Shown: one piece after another, positions 1 to 9,486 of the stretch
Layout: every line of letters starts with the position of its first letter
How positions within the stretch are numbered: the stretch's first letter is position 1
Assembly: GCA_028274465.1 (NCBI GenBank)
Contig: CM051458.1
Span: 70,526,885-70,590,884, forward strand
Length of the DNA: 64,000 nt
From: Plantago ovata
Lineage: Eukaryota; Streptophyta; Magnoliopsida; Lamiales; Plantaginaceae
Direction: 5' to 3'
The notes under the pieces: generated by a model
What the model was told of the DNA's origin: nothing
Database searches by the model: none
What the model saw: only the letters and a program-made list of their open reading frames with translations
Made by a program: the position numbers and the translations under genes

Positions 1-964
1 TATTTTTGAGTATAGTAGCTCTATACTTGCATATTTTCTTGTTGAAAGAGACATTGTATTGATTTGTCGGAAATGCAATTACAATGGGGGCTCTTCGGCT
101 AGCTTGCTTACAGCAACTTTTTAACAAAAGCAAGGGGTGCCTCTCAACTTGGACCAGTGAGGAATCCTCCTCGATCATTGGACCTTCCACATAAGTTTTC
201 AAAAAGCTTTTTCTCTTGACAACTTCAAGCGTAGAATCTCTGGAGGTTAGAAGTATTCCATGGATTTTTCAATACCCTTCCCTCCATGTCTTGAAGACGA
301 TAACTTCCGTTGGACCTTGCTTCAATTATCTTGTAGGGGCCTTCCCAATTGGGTTGCATCTTCCCCACTTTGCCCAAGATGTCTGCTCTTCGGAGTACTA
401 GGTCTCCTACTTGGAAGTCTCTTTCTCTTACGCCTTTGTTGTAGGTCTTCGCGATGAGTGCTTGATATCTGAGGATATTGGCCAAAGCGTTGGTCCTCGC
501 TTCACTGATTGTCTCGAGGTCGAAGAGTCTCTCTATATGACTGTCCTCGGGTTGATAGCCTTGGATTCTGAGGTTTTCCACCGCATTCTGCTGGTATGAC
601 GCCTCGGACCCATAAACTAGCGAGAAGGGAGTCTCTCTTGTAGATGTCTTTGAAGTAGTGCGGTATGCCCACACCACTCCATCAAGCTCGTCGACCCAGT
701 CCCTGTTGGTAGAACCTCTTCTGCAAGTTGTTGACGAGGCTTTTGTTGACGGCTTCTGTTTGCCCCATTGGATTGAGGATGTCCTACAGAGGTTATATCC
801 TCCTCTCAATCTTCATTTCCTTGCACATTCATTGAATCTTTGCCACCAAAAATTGAGCACCATTATCCGATATGAGGACCCTTGGCAAGCCAAATCGACA
901 CACGATGTTCCTCCACACGAAGTATCATCACTCTCTGCTCGGTGATGGTAGATACTGCTTCACT
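1..964 (-). mobile_element. Tat-like Ty3/gypsy fragment: integrase end and 3' flank
   Basis: The minus strand encodes the C-terminal half of a Ty3/gypsy integrase. It holds the end of the catalytic core (W-V-D-E-L near 690), then the C-terminal block with N-W-E-G-P-Y and G-S-Y-R-L, ending near 225. Positions 1-964 match 1988-2949 almost base for base, with a scattering of small differences. The fragment is cut by the window edge on the left and by the assembly gap on the right. It is either a second Tat copy or an assembly duplicate of the same locus. Broken, with several breaks; looks young or artefactual because the match is so close. Confidence 0.85.
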
Positions 965-1064
965 NNNNNNNNNNNNNNNNNNNNNNNNNNNNNNNNNNNN
1001 NNNNNNNNNNNNNNNNNNNNNNNNNNNNNNNNNNNNNNNNNNNNNNNNNNNNNNNNNNNNNNNN
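965..1064. other. assembly gap (100 N)
   Basis: A run of exactly 100 N, the conventional length for a gap of unknown size. Sequence on its two sides need not be adjacent in the genome. Confidence 0.99.
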
Positions 1065-1331
1065 AAGATGCACGAGGCGTGCGAGTTCGGTGAGCTGGTG
1101 ACCGACCCAGAGGTACCTTATCCCAGCAAGCCAGCCTATCTTCCAGCCTGGGTGCCCGACGTGTCTAAGGAGCGGGATCATCTACCCGTTCGAGAAGGCC
1201 GCTCTCCGGAATGCCGCCTGGGTGAAGTTGAGCGATCGGTCCTCGGGAGGGCTGCTGACTTTGTCGAGCCAGAGCTAACCATGTATCAAAAGGCAATCGA
1301 GAGGCTCGAGCTCAGGGCGCGACGACCCTGA
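1065..1331 (+). CDS. partial antisense ORF in the 3' region of Tat-1
   Basis: An open frame of 88 residues plus a stop runs out of the gap on the plus strand, opposite to gag-pol. Its 5' end is hidden by the gap. It includes the stretches K-P-A-Y-L-P-A-W and E-P-E-L-T-M-Y-Q-K. I recognise no domain. Extra antisense ORFs between pol and the 3' LTR are known in plant Tat elements, and the position, orientation and a downstream AATAAA at 1593 fit that picture. The assignment is an inference from position. The alternative is an unrelated gene fragment brought next to Tat sequence. Confidence 0.45.
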   Translation, partial: KMHEACEFGELVTDPEVPYPSKPAYLPAWVPDVSKERDHLPVREGRSPECRLGEVERSVLGRAADFVEPELTMYQKAIERLELRARRP

Positions 1332-2211
1332 AGGCCCAGAAGCGAGCACAGTTCGAGGAGGAGATGCCAGCGCGACCACCCCGGTCACAGAATTCACAGA
1401 CAGCCGTACACGCTAGGATCGGGGAGCCTCCTTGAAGACCGAGTATGCTCGGGTCATGTTGTAATTTTTCCCTTATCAGTACTTGTTTTTATTTTCAAAC
1501 AATCTTCATTCGGCCCTTTGTGGCACTCCTCGCAACATCTATGTTTGTAACATAAATTTTCTGTTGTTGTTTGTTTGCTACTCTTTTCCTTCAATAAAAT
1601 GCAATGCTCTTCGATTTCTTTATACTTGTATTTTTTCCAAATCCAATTTTGTTATGACGTATAACTTGGATAGGGTAGTTGAACAAGTATAAAATAGAAT
1701 CGAGAACCAATGTTCTTCGCTGCGAGCTCCTCGATCTATCGATGGTTCTCGATCATTTGGATCATTTGAGGAAATATTCTAAGTGTTTGAACTTAGAAAA
1801 ATTTCTAAGTGTTGAGTTAGAAAGACTGGAAGTCTCTCTCCTCGATCACTTCCATCTACTCGCTTTTTCTTCTGTGAGTGGTTTCCTGATCGATCCTCTT
1901 ATAGAGTTTAGAGCGCGGGGAGGGTTCCCCTTGATCATGGAAATCGAATAGCTTTTCTTAAAGTAAGCTTTCTCGATCGAGTAGTCTTATTTTTGAGTAT
2001 AGTAGCTCTATACTTGCATATTTTCTTGTTGAAAGAGACATTGTATTGATTTGTCGGAAATGCAATTACAATGGGGGCTCTTCGGCTAGCTTGCTTACAG
2101 CAACTTTTTAACAAAAGCAAGGGGTGCCTCTCACTTGGACCAGTGAGGAATCCTCCTCGATCATTGGACCTTCCACATAAGTTTTCAAAAAGCTTTTTCT
2201 CTTGACAACTT
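1332..2211. other. non-coding 3' region of Tat-1
   Basis: No coding frame is supported. AT-rich sequence with a polyadenylation-like AATAAA on the plus strand (1593) is followed by a stretch, about 1720-1980, with repeated CGATC words. From 1988 on it is the part shared with 1-224. On the minus strand it lies downstream of integrase. Confidence 0.6.
1593..1598 (+). terminator. AATAAA polyadenylation-like signal
   Basis: AATAAA lies about 260 bp past the stop of the plus-strand antisense ORF, in T-rich sequence. It could end an antisense transcript. A hexamer alone is weak evidence. Confidence 0.35.
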
Positions 2212-3511
2212 CAAGCGTAGAATCTCTGGAGGTTAGAAGTATTCCATGGATTTTTCAATACCCTTCCCTCCATGTCTTGAAGACGATAACTTCCGTTGGA
2301 CCTTGCTTCAATTATCTTGTAGGGGCCTTCCCAATTGGGTTGCATCTTCCCCACTTTGCCAAGATGTCTGCTCTTCGGAGTACTAGGTCTCCTACTTGGA
2401 AGTCTCTTTCTCTTACGCCTTTGTTGTAGGTCTTCGCGATGAGTGCTTGATATCTGAGGATATTGGCCAAAGCGTTGGTCCTCGCTTCACTGATTGTCTC
2501 GAGGTCGAAGAGTCTCTCTATATGACTGTCCTCGGGTTGATAGCCTTGGATTCTGAGGGTTTCCACCGCCACTTCTGCTGGTATGACTGCCTCGGACCCA
2601 TAAACTAGCGAGAAGGGAGTCTCTCTTGTAGATGTCTTTGAAGTAGTGCGGTATGCCCACACCACTCCATCAAGCTCGTCGACCCAGTCCCTGTTGGTAG
2701 CGAACCTCTTCTGCAAGTTGTTGACGAGGATTTTGTTGACGGCTTCTGTTTGCCCATTGGATTGAGGATGTCCTACAGAGGTATACCTCCTCTCAATCTT
2801 CATTTCCTTGCACCATTCATTGAATCTTTGGCCACAAAATTGAGCACCATTATCCGATATGAGGACCCTTGGCAAGCCAAATCGACACACGATGTTCCTC
2901 CACACGAAGTTCATCACTCTCTGCTCGGTGATGGTAGATACTGCTTCAACTTCCGCCCACTTGCTAAAGTATTCGACCGCAACAATGATGAACTTCTTTT
3001 GACCCGTACCTCTTGGGAAGGGACCGACTATGTCGATGCCCCAAATGTCGAAAGGGCAGGTGATGGCGATGGGCATGAGAGGTTTCGCCGGGACGTTGAT
3101 CAAATTGGCGTGCAATTGACACTCCTCGCACTTTCTCACAAATTGGGCAGCGTCTTCGCGAACAGTGGGCCAGTAGTATCCTTGTCGAATGACTTTTTGA
3201 GCGAGGGTTCTTCCTCCGGCATGGTCGCCGCAACTTCCTCGATGCATTTCTCCAAGAAGTTTTTGAACTTCATGCTCGGCGACGCATCTCAAGTAGACTC
3301 CCTCGAAAGACCTCTTGTACAAGTAGTCTCCTTGCATGATGTATCGAGGAGCTTTCCCTTTGATTCTCCTCGCTTCAGCCTTGTCACGAGGAAGGCTTCC
3401 ATTTTTGAGATATGTTGTTATCTCTTGCATCCAATTCGGTTGATCCTCAATTGCCAAGACGTTTGGCTTTGATGACCACAGAGATGATGCATTGATCCTC
3501 ATGAGTATCAC
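2212..3511 (-). CDS. Tat-1 integrase region
   Basis: Inserts the cDNA into host chromatin. Visible in order are the HHCC zinc-binding region (H-R-G-S-C-G-D-H-A-G-G then C-E-E-C-Q-L-H), the catalytic core starting D-I-W-G-I-D-I-V-G-P-F, the second Asp in L-I-S-D-N-G-A-Q-F, and the glutamate in S-N-G-Q-T-E-A-V-N-K. The C-terminal part near 2212-2340 parallels the G-P-Y-K-I-I block in the fragment at 1-964. No chromodomain is seen, as expected for Tat/Athila elements. Retroelement fossil; close to whole. Confidence 0.9.
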
Positions 3512-3643
3512 ATTCCGGGTATCAACTCCTCCGGAGGCTGAAGCATACTTTGATAGGGCATCTGCCCTTTGATTGAGATCTCTTGAGAACTTTTCAATCT
3601 CACAGCTTTCAAACTTTTGAATTTCCTCCGTGATGGCGCTCTT

Positions 3644-6427
3644 TTACTCAACAAGTGAGTCTTTCTTGGTTCTGAATTTCCCCGAGATTTGCTTCTCGGC
3701 CAGTTGAGAATCGGTGAAGAGATGTAGTTTCTTCACTTCCAATGACTTTGCCATACGTAGAGCGATGAGGATGGCTTCATATTCTGCTTCATTGTTGGAG
3801 ACCGGGAAACTAAGAGTAACGGCGTACTCTAGTTCAGCCCCTCCGGGACTCTTGAAGTATATTCCTATCCCGCCATTTTTTCCTGACGAGGATCCATCAA
3901 CATGAAGAATCCAGACGTCTCCGTGGTCGACTAGCTCTTTGGGTTTTGGAGAGACGGTCTCCGTACCCTTTAGCTCGTCGGTTTTCTCGGTCAGGAACAC
4001 TTCATGCCTCTTCCTTTTGGTTTGGGACATTGCCTTAAGCTCTTTTAAAGCATCCTCCAGAGCTTGCATTGGGTTGTTTTGATGGGGTTGCTCTTCGACC
4101 AACATCAACGCGCTCTTTGTTGCCGAAGAGTTTTCCTCTGAAGTTCCTTTTGAGGGATACTCCACGAGGAAGTCGGCTATGACTTGTGCTTTCTTGGCTA
4201 CGGGTGCTTGGTAGTCGATGTCGTACTCGCTTAGCTCAATCGCCCACCTTGCCATTCTTCCCGAATTTTCGGGCTTTCCGAGGACTTGCTTGAGAGGTTG
4301 CTTTGTCAAAACAACAACCTTGTGAGCCCCAAAGTAGGGTTTTAGCCTCCTTGCTGTATAAACGAGGGCAAAGGAAAGCCTCTCGATATCCATGTACCGC
4401 GTTTCAGCCCCGGCAAGTACCTTGCTCAAGTAGTAGATGGGCAAGTGGTCATTCCCTTGGATTCGCACCAAAACCGAGCTGATAGCTTCCCCGGTTGCTG
4501 CTAAGTACAGATAGAGTACCTCTCCATCCACGGGTTTTGACAATAGAGGAGGAGCGAGTAGGTATTCTTTCAGCTTCTCGAAGGCTTCCTCGCACTCCTT
4601 TGTCCACTCGAAGTGGCTGCTCTTCCTCAATACCTTGAAAAAAGGTAGATTTTTCTCGGCCGACCTTGAGATGAACCTACTCAATGCAATTGATTTTCCG
4701 ACCAATTGTTGCACCTCATTGATGAACTGAGGTTGGGGAAGATCGAGGATGGCCTTTATCTTTTCGGGGTTTGCTTCTATTCCTCTTTCTGTCACCATGT
4801 AACCGAGGAACTTCCCCCCTTTGACCCCGAAGGTACACTTCGCCGGGTTGAGCTTCATGCCATACTTTCTCAAAATTGAGAAGCACTTTGTCAGGTAAAC
4901 TACATGTTGCTCCTCGGTCTTGCTCTTGACGAGCATGTCATCGACATATACTTCCATTGTTTTACCTAGCTCTTCCTTGAACATCTTGTTGACCAGCCTT
5001 TGGTAGGTTGCTCCGGCGTTCTTAAGGCCAAATGGCATCACGTTGAAGCAATACACATTGCCGTTAGCGAAGAAGGCGGTTTTAGGCACGTCATCTTTGG
5101 CCATTTTGACCTGGTAGAAGCCCTGGTATGCATCCATGAAACTCAGGAGGGCGCATCCAGCGGTGGAATCGACAAGCTGGTCGATCCGGGGGAGAGGGTA
5201 TGGATCCTTCGGGCAAAACTTGTTGAGCCTTGTGAAATTGTTGCACATTCGCCATTTCCCCGGACCCTTCTCCACGAGGACCACATTGCATACCCAGTCT
5301 GAGTATCTCACTTCTTTGATGTGGCCAGCTTTAAGAAGCCTTTGTACTTCCGCTTCTATGATGGCATTATCTTCCGCACTGAAGTCTCTTCGCTTTTCTC
5401 TGATGTGGGTGATCGACGGGTCTACGTTCAGACGGTGAACGGCGACCCTTGGGTCGATCCCTTTCAGGTCCTCGGTACTCCACGCGAAGATGTCGTTGTT
5501 ATCTTTCAAACATTGGATGAGTTTCATCCTGACTTCAGTGGCCATTTCCGTGCCAATTTTTGTGACCTTGTCGGCACTTCCTTCGACAATTTGGATTTCT
5601 TCTAGGGCTTCTCTTGCTTCGATTTTGTTTTCCTCAAAGAATTTCTTCTTTTTGGAAGAGGGTGGGACCGGTGGAATCACTTGATACTCCTCGAGCTCCT
5701 TAACAGCTCCTACTAGAGTATCTTCATCTTTCTTCATGGTTGCCTTTCTTCGCCTAAGTGACGGACTTGGCTTTTTCGATTTTCTCTTCACTCGCCGAAC
5801 CGTGTAGAAACGATAAGGTGCATTGTGAACAAGGGGAGTCTCCTCGGACGATTGTCCGGGGTTGGGTTCTCCAATAGCAACCCTTGAAGTGAACTTGGCA
5901 GACAAGGTGTAGCATTCCCATGCTTCTCGTATGTCTCCTACTTCTTGTCCGATTCCCAAAGGAGTGGGGAATTTTAGCTTGTTGTGGACCGTGGACACTA
6001 CGGCTCGGAATTGAGAGAGAGCGGGTCTCCCTAGGACTGCGAAATAATCGAATGGCATATCGACCACCACGAAAGGAACTTGTTGGGTTACCCTTCTAGG
6101 AGCGCTACCCATTGACACTGTGAGGTTGATCATTCCGAGCGGCATGTCAGGTTGTCCTCCGAATCCTACCAATGCGCTCCTCACTTCTCTGAGCCCTTCC
6201 CTTGGGTTCATGTGCATCCTTTTCAAGGTTCCGGTGAAGATCAAGTTCGCCGAGCATCCAGTATCGACGAGGATTCTACCCAACTTGTAGGATTGAACAT
6301 CCAAGGAAACTACAAGTGGGACGCAAGGATCATAGATGTTGCCTCCTCCAGCATGCTTCAGAGGTATCTCGCTATCATCGAAAGAGATAACGTTGGTTCC
6401 CGGCCGCGCGGCTTGAGCGTACTTCAC
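3644..6427 (-). CDS. Tat-1 protease, reverse transcriptase and two RNase H domains
   Basis: A single open frame of 927 residues. The aspartic protease is near residues 50-130 with V-D-T-G-C-S-A-N. The reverse transcriptase follows from about 330, with fingers around K-W-R-M-C-N-N-F and the catalytic Y-V-D-D near 494. A connection or degenerate first RNase H spans about 620-770 (L-Y-L-Y-L-A, E-T-R-Y, Y-F-G-A-H). A second RNase H begins near 840 with H-V-D-G-S-S-S-G and continues with N-N-E-A-E-Y-E-A and F-T-D-S-Q-L. A second, archaeal-type RNase H is a hallmark of plant Tat elements. The integrase lies in a separate frame downstream. The long open frame argues for a recent insertion. Confidence 0.93.
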   Translation of the reverse strand: MKYAQAARPGTNVISFDDSEIPLKHAGGGNIYDPCVPLVVSLDVQSYKLGRILVDTGCSANLIFTGTLKRMHMNPREGLREVRSALVGFGGQPDMPLGMINLTVSMGSAPRRVTQQVPFVVVDMPFDYFAVLGRPALSQFRAVVSTVHNKLKFPTPLGIGQEVGDIREAWECYTLSAKFTSRVAIGEPNPGQSSEETPLVHNAPYRFYTVRRVKRKSKKPSPSLRRRKATMKKDEDTLVGAVKELEEYQVIPPVPPSSKKKKFFEENKIEAREALEEIQIVEGSADKVTKIGTEMATEVRMKLIQCLKDNNDIFAWSTEDLKGIDPRVAVHRLNVDPSITHIREKRRDFSAEDNAIIEAEVQRLLKAGHIKEVRYSDWVCNVVLVEKGPGKWRMCNNFTRLNKFCPKDPYPLPRIDQLVDSTAGCALLSFMDAYQGFYQVKMAKDDVPKTAFFANGNVYCFNVMPFGLKNAGATYQRLVNKMFKEELGKTMEVYVDDMLVKSKTEEQHVVYLTKCFSILRKYGMKLNPAKCTFGVKGGKFLGYMVTERGIEANPEKIKAILDLPQPQFINEVQQLVGKSIALSRFISRSAEKNLPFFKVLRKSSHFEWTKECEEAFEKLKEYLLAPPLLSKPVDGEVLYLYLAATGEAISSVLVRIQGNDHLPIYYLSKVLAGAETRYMDIERLSFALVYTARRLKPYFGAHKVVVLTKQPLKQVLGKPENSGRMARWAIELSEYDIDYQAPVAKKAQVIADFLVEYPSKGTSEENSSATKSALMLVEEQPHQNNPMQALEDALKELKAMSQTKRKRHEVFLTEKTDELKGTETVSPKPKELVDHGDVWILHVDGSSSGKNGGIGIYFKSPGGAELEYAVTLSFPVSNNEAEYEAILIALRMAKSLEVKKLHLFTDSQLAEKQISGKFRTKKDSLVE

Positions 6428-6602
6428 ATCTCGAACCCTAAGGTTGTCCGCCGTAATCTCCCTTTGATTACGAGTGTCGCCGCCGGCGGGTCCTCCCGCA
6501 ATTGTGAGAGTGCGGATGCTTCCATTTACAGGGCGGTTCTCATAATTGTTGTAATTATGGATGTCGTCGTCCTGAGGGTTTCCTTGGTAAGGGTGCTCGC
6601 TC

Positions 6603-8603
6603 TCAGTTTGAGGAGGTGGGGGCAGGAGTGCCAGGGGTTCCTCCTTCTGGTATGTAGTTAACCAATTGACCGTTACGTATCATCCTCTCAATTTCGTTCT
6701 TGAGCTCGACGCACTCATCGGAGGTGTGCCCTTTCCCTTTGTGAAACTTGCAAAAATTTTCCGAGTTCTTGTTCCTTTGATTTTCCTTAATCTGGGGTGG
6801 CCACGAGACGTCTAGCTTCCTCGAGACTATATAGTTCAAGATGTCGGATCTTGGCCTATTCAAGTCTGTGTAGTTGCTATATCGTCTTGGAGGCGACCTT
6901 CTGGGAGGAGACCTCCTGTCTCTGAAATCATTTCTTGAGTTGCCCTCCTTGATCAACCCAAACTTTTGCTCTTTCCTCTGCTTCCCGGGATTTTGTGGGC
7001 GAGGAAGGTACTCTTTCTCTTTTTCTTTTTCTTTCCCTTTTTCCTTGGGAAGATTGGTTCTCACTGTGACCGTTCTTCGGAATTCCTCGGCTTCGAGGAA
7101 GTCCTTGCAAACTTTGGCAAGTTGTGCTTCATTCTCTATACACGATGCTGAGAGTACATCTTGGAATCTGATGTTGGTAGTGTTACCATACAAGTATTCC
7201 TTCCTCTCATTGATCGAGTGATCCTCGACTTGGAGGGCTGCTTCATGAAAGCGGTTGATGAAGTCCCTCAAGTCTTCATTGTTTCTCTGGACAATTTCGG
7301 CCAAGTACCTCACCCGTCTCTTGGCGTTCATCACTTTCTCGAACCGCTTAGAAAACTCCTTACAGAGGTCTCTATATGATTTGATAGATCGTTGAGGAAG
7401 GCGCGACCACCATTTCATGGCTTCTCCGGAAAGGTTAGCCGGGAAGAGGAGTGCCTTAGTCCTTGAGTCATGACCGTAGGCATCCATTTTAGTGCCAAAT
7501 CTTACCAAGTAGTCCTTTGGACAACTTGTTCCATCATAGCTTTCGAAGGTGGGAAAGCCTCTTTCAATCTTGGCTTGGTGGTTCCTGATCTCATCGCACA
7601 AAGGGCTCGGATCTTGGTCTTGCTCTCTCTCTTGGACAGTTCCACGAAGAGTCTCTATCTGAGCATCAAGTGCGGATTTCCTCGCGTTGAGTTCCTCCAG
7701 AGTGAGCCTCCTCCCCGTGATCGGATCGACCAGAGGGGTTACCTCAGCTACTGTTCTCAACGCTTGATTCTCTTCCACTGTTTCTTGTTGGTTTTGAGGA
7801 GTTACCTGGTTGGGGGTAACTTGATTGGGGAGAGCGGGTGGTGTAGCGACCACCTGAGCTCTGTTTTCTTGTTGCGCTACATTTTGCAATGATGCCCTTA
7901 TCCTTCTATCAATCAGGTCTCTCAAATCATCCGGGGCACCTTGTGGTCCTAACCTCGATTGGATTCTTGATGGTCCAAGTCGAGATTGGATCGGCCTGGT
8001 GTTGGCTCTCGAATGTGCTTCATCTTGTGTAACAGGTGCTCTTCCTTGAGATTGACGGGGAGCGACCCATGTAGCCCGAGGTTGCTCTTGCACCGGTGCC
8101 TGTGGCTCTACTGGAGCTTGTATCTCGGTATTAACCCTAATAGCCTCATTACCTCCGACATATCCTTGTAAAGTAAGAAGGAATAGACCGTATTGAGCTT
8201 CGCCCATCCCGAAATCTGATGGTCGGACGACACGTCCATCAGGAAGGGTGAAGGTCAATGCGGCCGGTTGAGGAGGATTTACTGCCACGGGAGGTTGGTT
8301 GATTGCTACCGGATGAGGCTGCCCCCTAGACTCGGCGTTGTTTGCGACTCTCAAAGCTCCATAGGCGTTTCCTACCGGGACTCCTTGCGGGTTATTTTCC
8401 CCGGATGTCTCATTATGGGAGTGAGTGACATTAGTAAATGCCCCCTCCGTGTAATCCCGATTCCTTGCAACATTGTTATTTCTCGGCTCCCTCGGAACAC
8501 CCTCCGTTCCTCCTCCGCGACCGTTATTAGAGGGACGGCCTCTAGGTCGAGGAGGATTTGCGGGTGGTGCATTAGCAAGACGGTTGCTTCTTCTGGGAGG
8601 CAT
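6603..8603 (-). CDS. Tat-1 gag polyprotein
   Basis: An open frame of 666 residues starting M-P-P-R-R-S-N-R-L. A low-complexity N-terminal third rich in Pro, Gln and Asn is followed by the capsid region (about residues 345-480) with A-M-K-W-W-S-R-L-P and F-I-N-R-F-H-E-A-A, typical of plant retrotransposon gag. Near the C-terminus a zinc-knuckle-like motif C-x2-H-x4-H-x4-C (C-K-F-H-K-G-K-G-H-T-S-D-E-C) should bind RNA. Gag forms the virus-like particle that houses reverse transcription. It starts about 70 bp downstream of the PBS. Tat-2 carries a clear homologue. Confidence 0.9.
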   Translation of the reverse strand: MPPRRSNRLANAPPANPPRPRGRPSNNGRGGGTEGVPREPRNNNVARNRDYTEGAFTNVTHSHNETSGENNPQGVPVGNAYGALRVANNAESRGQPHPVAINQPPVAVNPPQPAALTFTLPDGRVVRPSDFGMGEAQYGLFLLTLQGYVGGNEAIRVNTEIQAPVEPQAPVQEQPRATWVAPRQSQGRAPVTQDEAHSRANTRPIQSRLGPSRIQSRLGPQGAPDDLRDLIDRRIRASLQNVAQQENRAQVVATPPALPNQVTPNQVTPQNQQETVEENQALRTVAEVTPLVDPITGRRLTLEELNARKSALDAQIETLRGTVQEREQDQDPSPLCDEIRNHQAKIERGFPTFESYDGTSCPKDYLVRFGTKMDAYGHDSRTKALLFPANLSGEAMKWWSRLPQRSIKSYRDLCKEFSKRFEKVMNAKRRVRYLAEIVQRNNEDLRDFINRFHEAALQVEDHSINERKEYLYGNTTNIRFQDVLSASCIENEAQLAKVCKDFLEAEEFRRTVTVRTNLPKEKGKEKEKEKEYLPRPQNPGKQRKEQKFGLIKEGNSRNDFRDRRSPPRRSPPRRYSNYTDLNRPRSDILNYIVSRKLDVSWPPQIKENQRNKNSENFCKFHKGKGHTSDECVELKNEIERMIRNGQLVNYIPEGGTPGTPAPTSSN

Positions 8604-8670
8604 ATTCGTGAGGTGTCACGAGGAGGAAAGTGGCTCGACCAGTAGTGCAAGGAATGACCTTTTGTGTCGT

Positions 8671-8688
8671 TTCCCACAGACGGCGCCA
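8671..8688 (-). other. primer-binding site of Tat-1
   Basis: The minus strand reads TGGCGCCGTCTGTGGGAA, starting two bases inside the LTR edge. TGGCGCC at this spot is typical of plant Tat/Athila elements. It differs from the tRNA-Asp complement seen in Ath-1, so the primer is probably a different tRNA; I do not name it. Confidence 0.85.
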
Positions 8689-8690
8689 AA

Positions 8691-9439
8691 TGTTGAAGGG
8701 TAATTCGTGTTTCTTTCTAAGTTCGCAATGAGTCACTATTCTAAGTCTTTCTAGTTCTTCTTGTAGTGTTCCTCTAAGATAGGAAATGAGCCTTCTTGTA
8801 GCTTCCTCGTACCTGAAATAGACTAGAGGGGGGGTTAGTGTCTCTTGCCCGGTCTGTAAGGTATCAGACCGGAGAGGCGACTTTACGAGTAGGGAGTTGT
8901 GAGGCTTCCCTAGTAAGAGTAGTGAAAGTGGTGCTCGGGTGACGTAGTTAATGCTTACTGTTGAGGAGTAAATGAGGGCCTTTTATACTTGAGACCCTTC
9001 ATCTTCAGGTCATGTAGGATCACGCCACGTGTACGGCCAGGATTGAGGCCTTCCTCGGCCCAGGCCCATTAAGGAGGTCCGTGGGCCTTGGCCCAAGAGA
9101 GCAACCATGGCTGGTCGCTCTGGGGTCCTCGTGCCTTCCTCGTGCGTGGGTGATGCGAGTAGTGTCCTGCTCAGTTTCTGTCAAGGAGCGTTACCTTGAC
9201 GTAAGGTCTCCTCGAGCCCGGGAGATGCTCCTCGAGCCCACTGGCAGGTTTGTCCTTGAGAGGAGCTTATTTTGAGGGTTGTCCTCCCAGTGATGGTCGG
9301 ACCCTATGTTGGTCGATCCACACCTTAGTGACATACTTGGGTGTGGTTGTGCCCCTTGAGGGACGGCCTATGATGCTTTGTCGCGCTCTTAGACCGCTCC
9401 AGTTCGTACATGCGGACTGGACATATTTCAACCCTAACA
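8691..9439 (-). repeat. 5' LTR of Tat-1 (about 749 bp)
   Basis: Bounded by TGTTGAAGGG at the inner edge and CCCTAACA at the outer edge on the plus strand, giving TG...CA termini. It directly adjoins the PBS. A TATA-like box lies at 8981-8987. The partner LTR is not seen in the window. Confidence 0.85.
8981..8987 (-). promoter_or_regulatory. TATA box in Tat-1 LTR
   Basis: The minus strand reads TATAAAA in mid-LTR, about 290 bp before the PBS. This fits the U3/R promoter driving the genomic RNA. Confidence 0.55.
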
Positions 9440-9486
9440 CTTTGGCTTGCTGAATACCTATTTCAGCATTCTGCCAAGTGTATCCT

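Larger units (their letters stand above)
1065..9439 (-). mobile_element. Tat-1: Tat-lineage Ty3/gypsy retrotransposon
   Basis: On the minus strand the order is 5' LTR (8691-9439), PBS (8671-8688), gag, protease-RT-RNase H-second RNase H, integrase, and a long 3' region that ends at the gap. Gag-pol order with integrase last is Ty3/gypsy. Two RNase H domains and a long 3' region with an antisense ORF are features known for the plant Tat lineage. The outer LTR end (TGTTAGGG on the minus strand) abuts Sir-A sequence that is continuous in Sir-B near 21150, so Tat-1 inserted into Sir-A. The 3' LTR is not in the window or lies in the gap. Coding is in long frames with few breaks, so the element looks young. 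Confidence 0.9.

Noticed and set aside
882-1331. Open frame running across the 100-N gap
   Set aside because: Translation through N has no meaning; only the part after 1064 is kept. The same applies to frames spanning 20922-21021.
6152-8171. Plus-strand open frames over Tat-1 gag and pol
   Set aside because: Shadows of long, motif-bearing minus-strand frames.
8671-8700. tRNA gene remnants at TGGCGCC sites
   Set aside because: Only 18 bases match a tRNA end, and all sit next to LTR edges (also 30781, 48299, 49984, 59494), so they are primer-binding sites.
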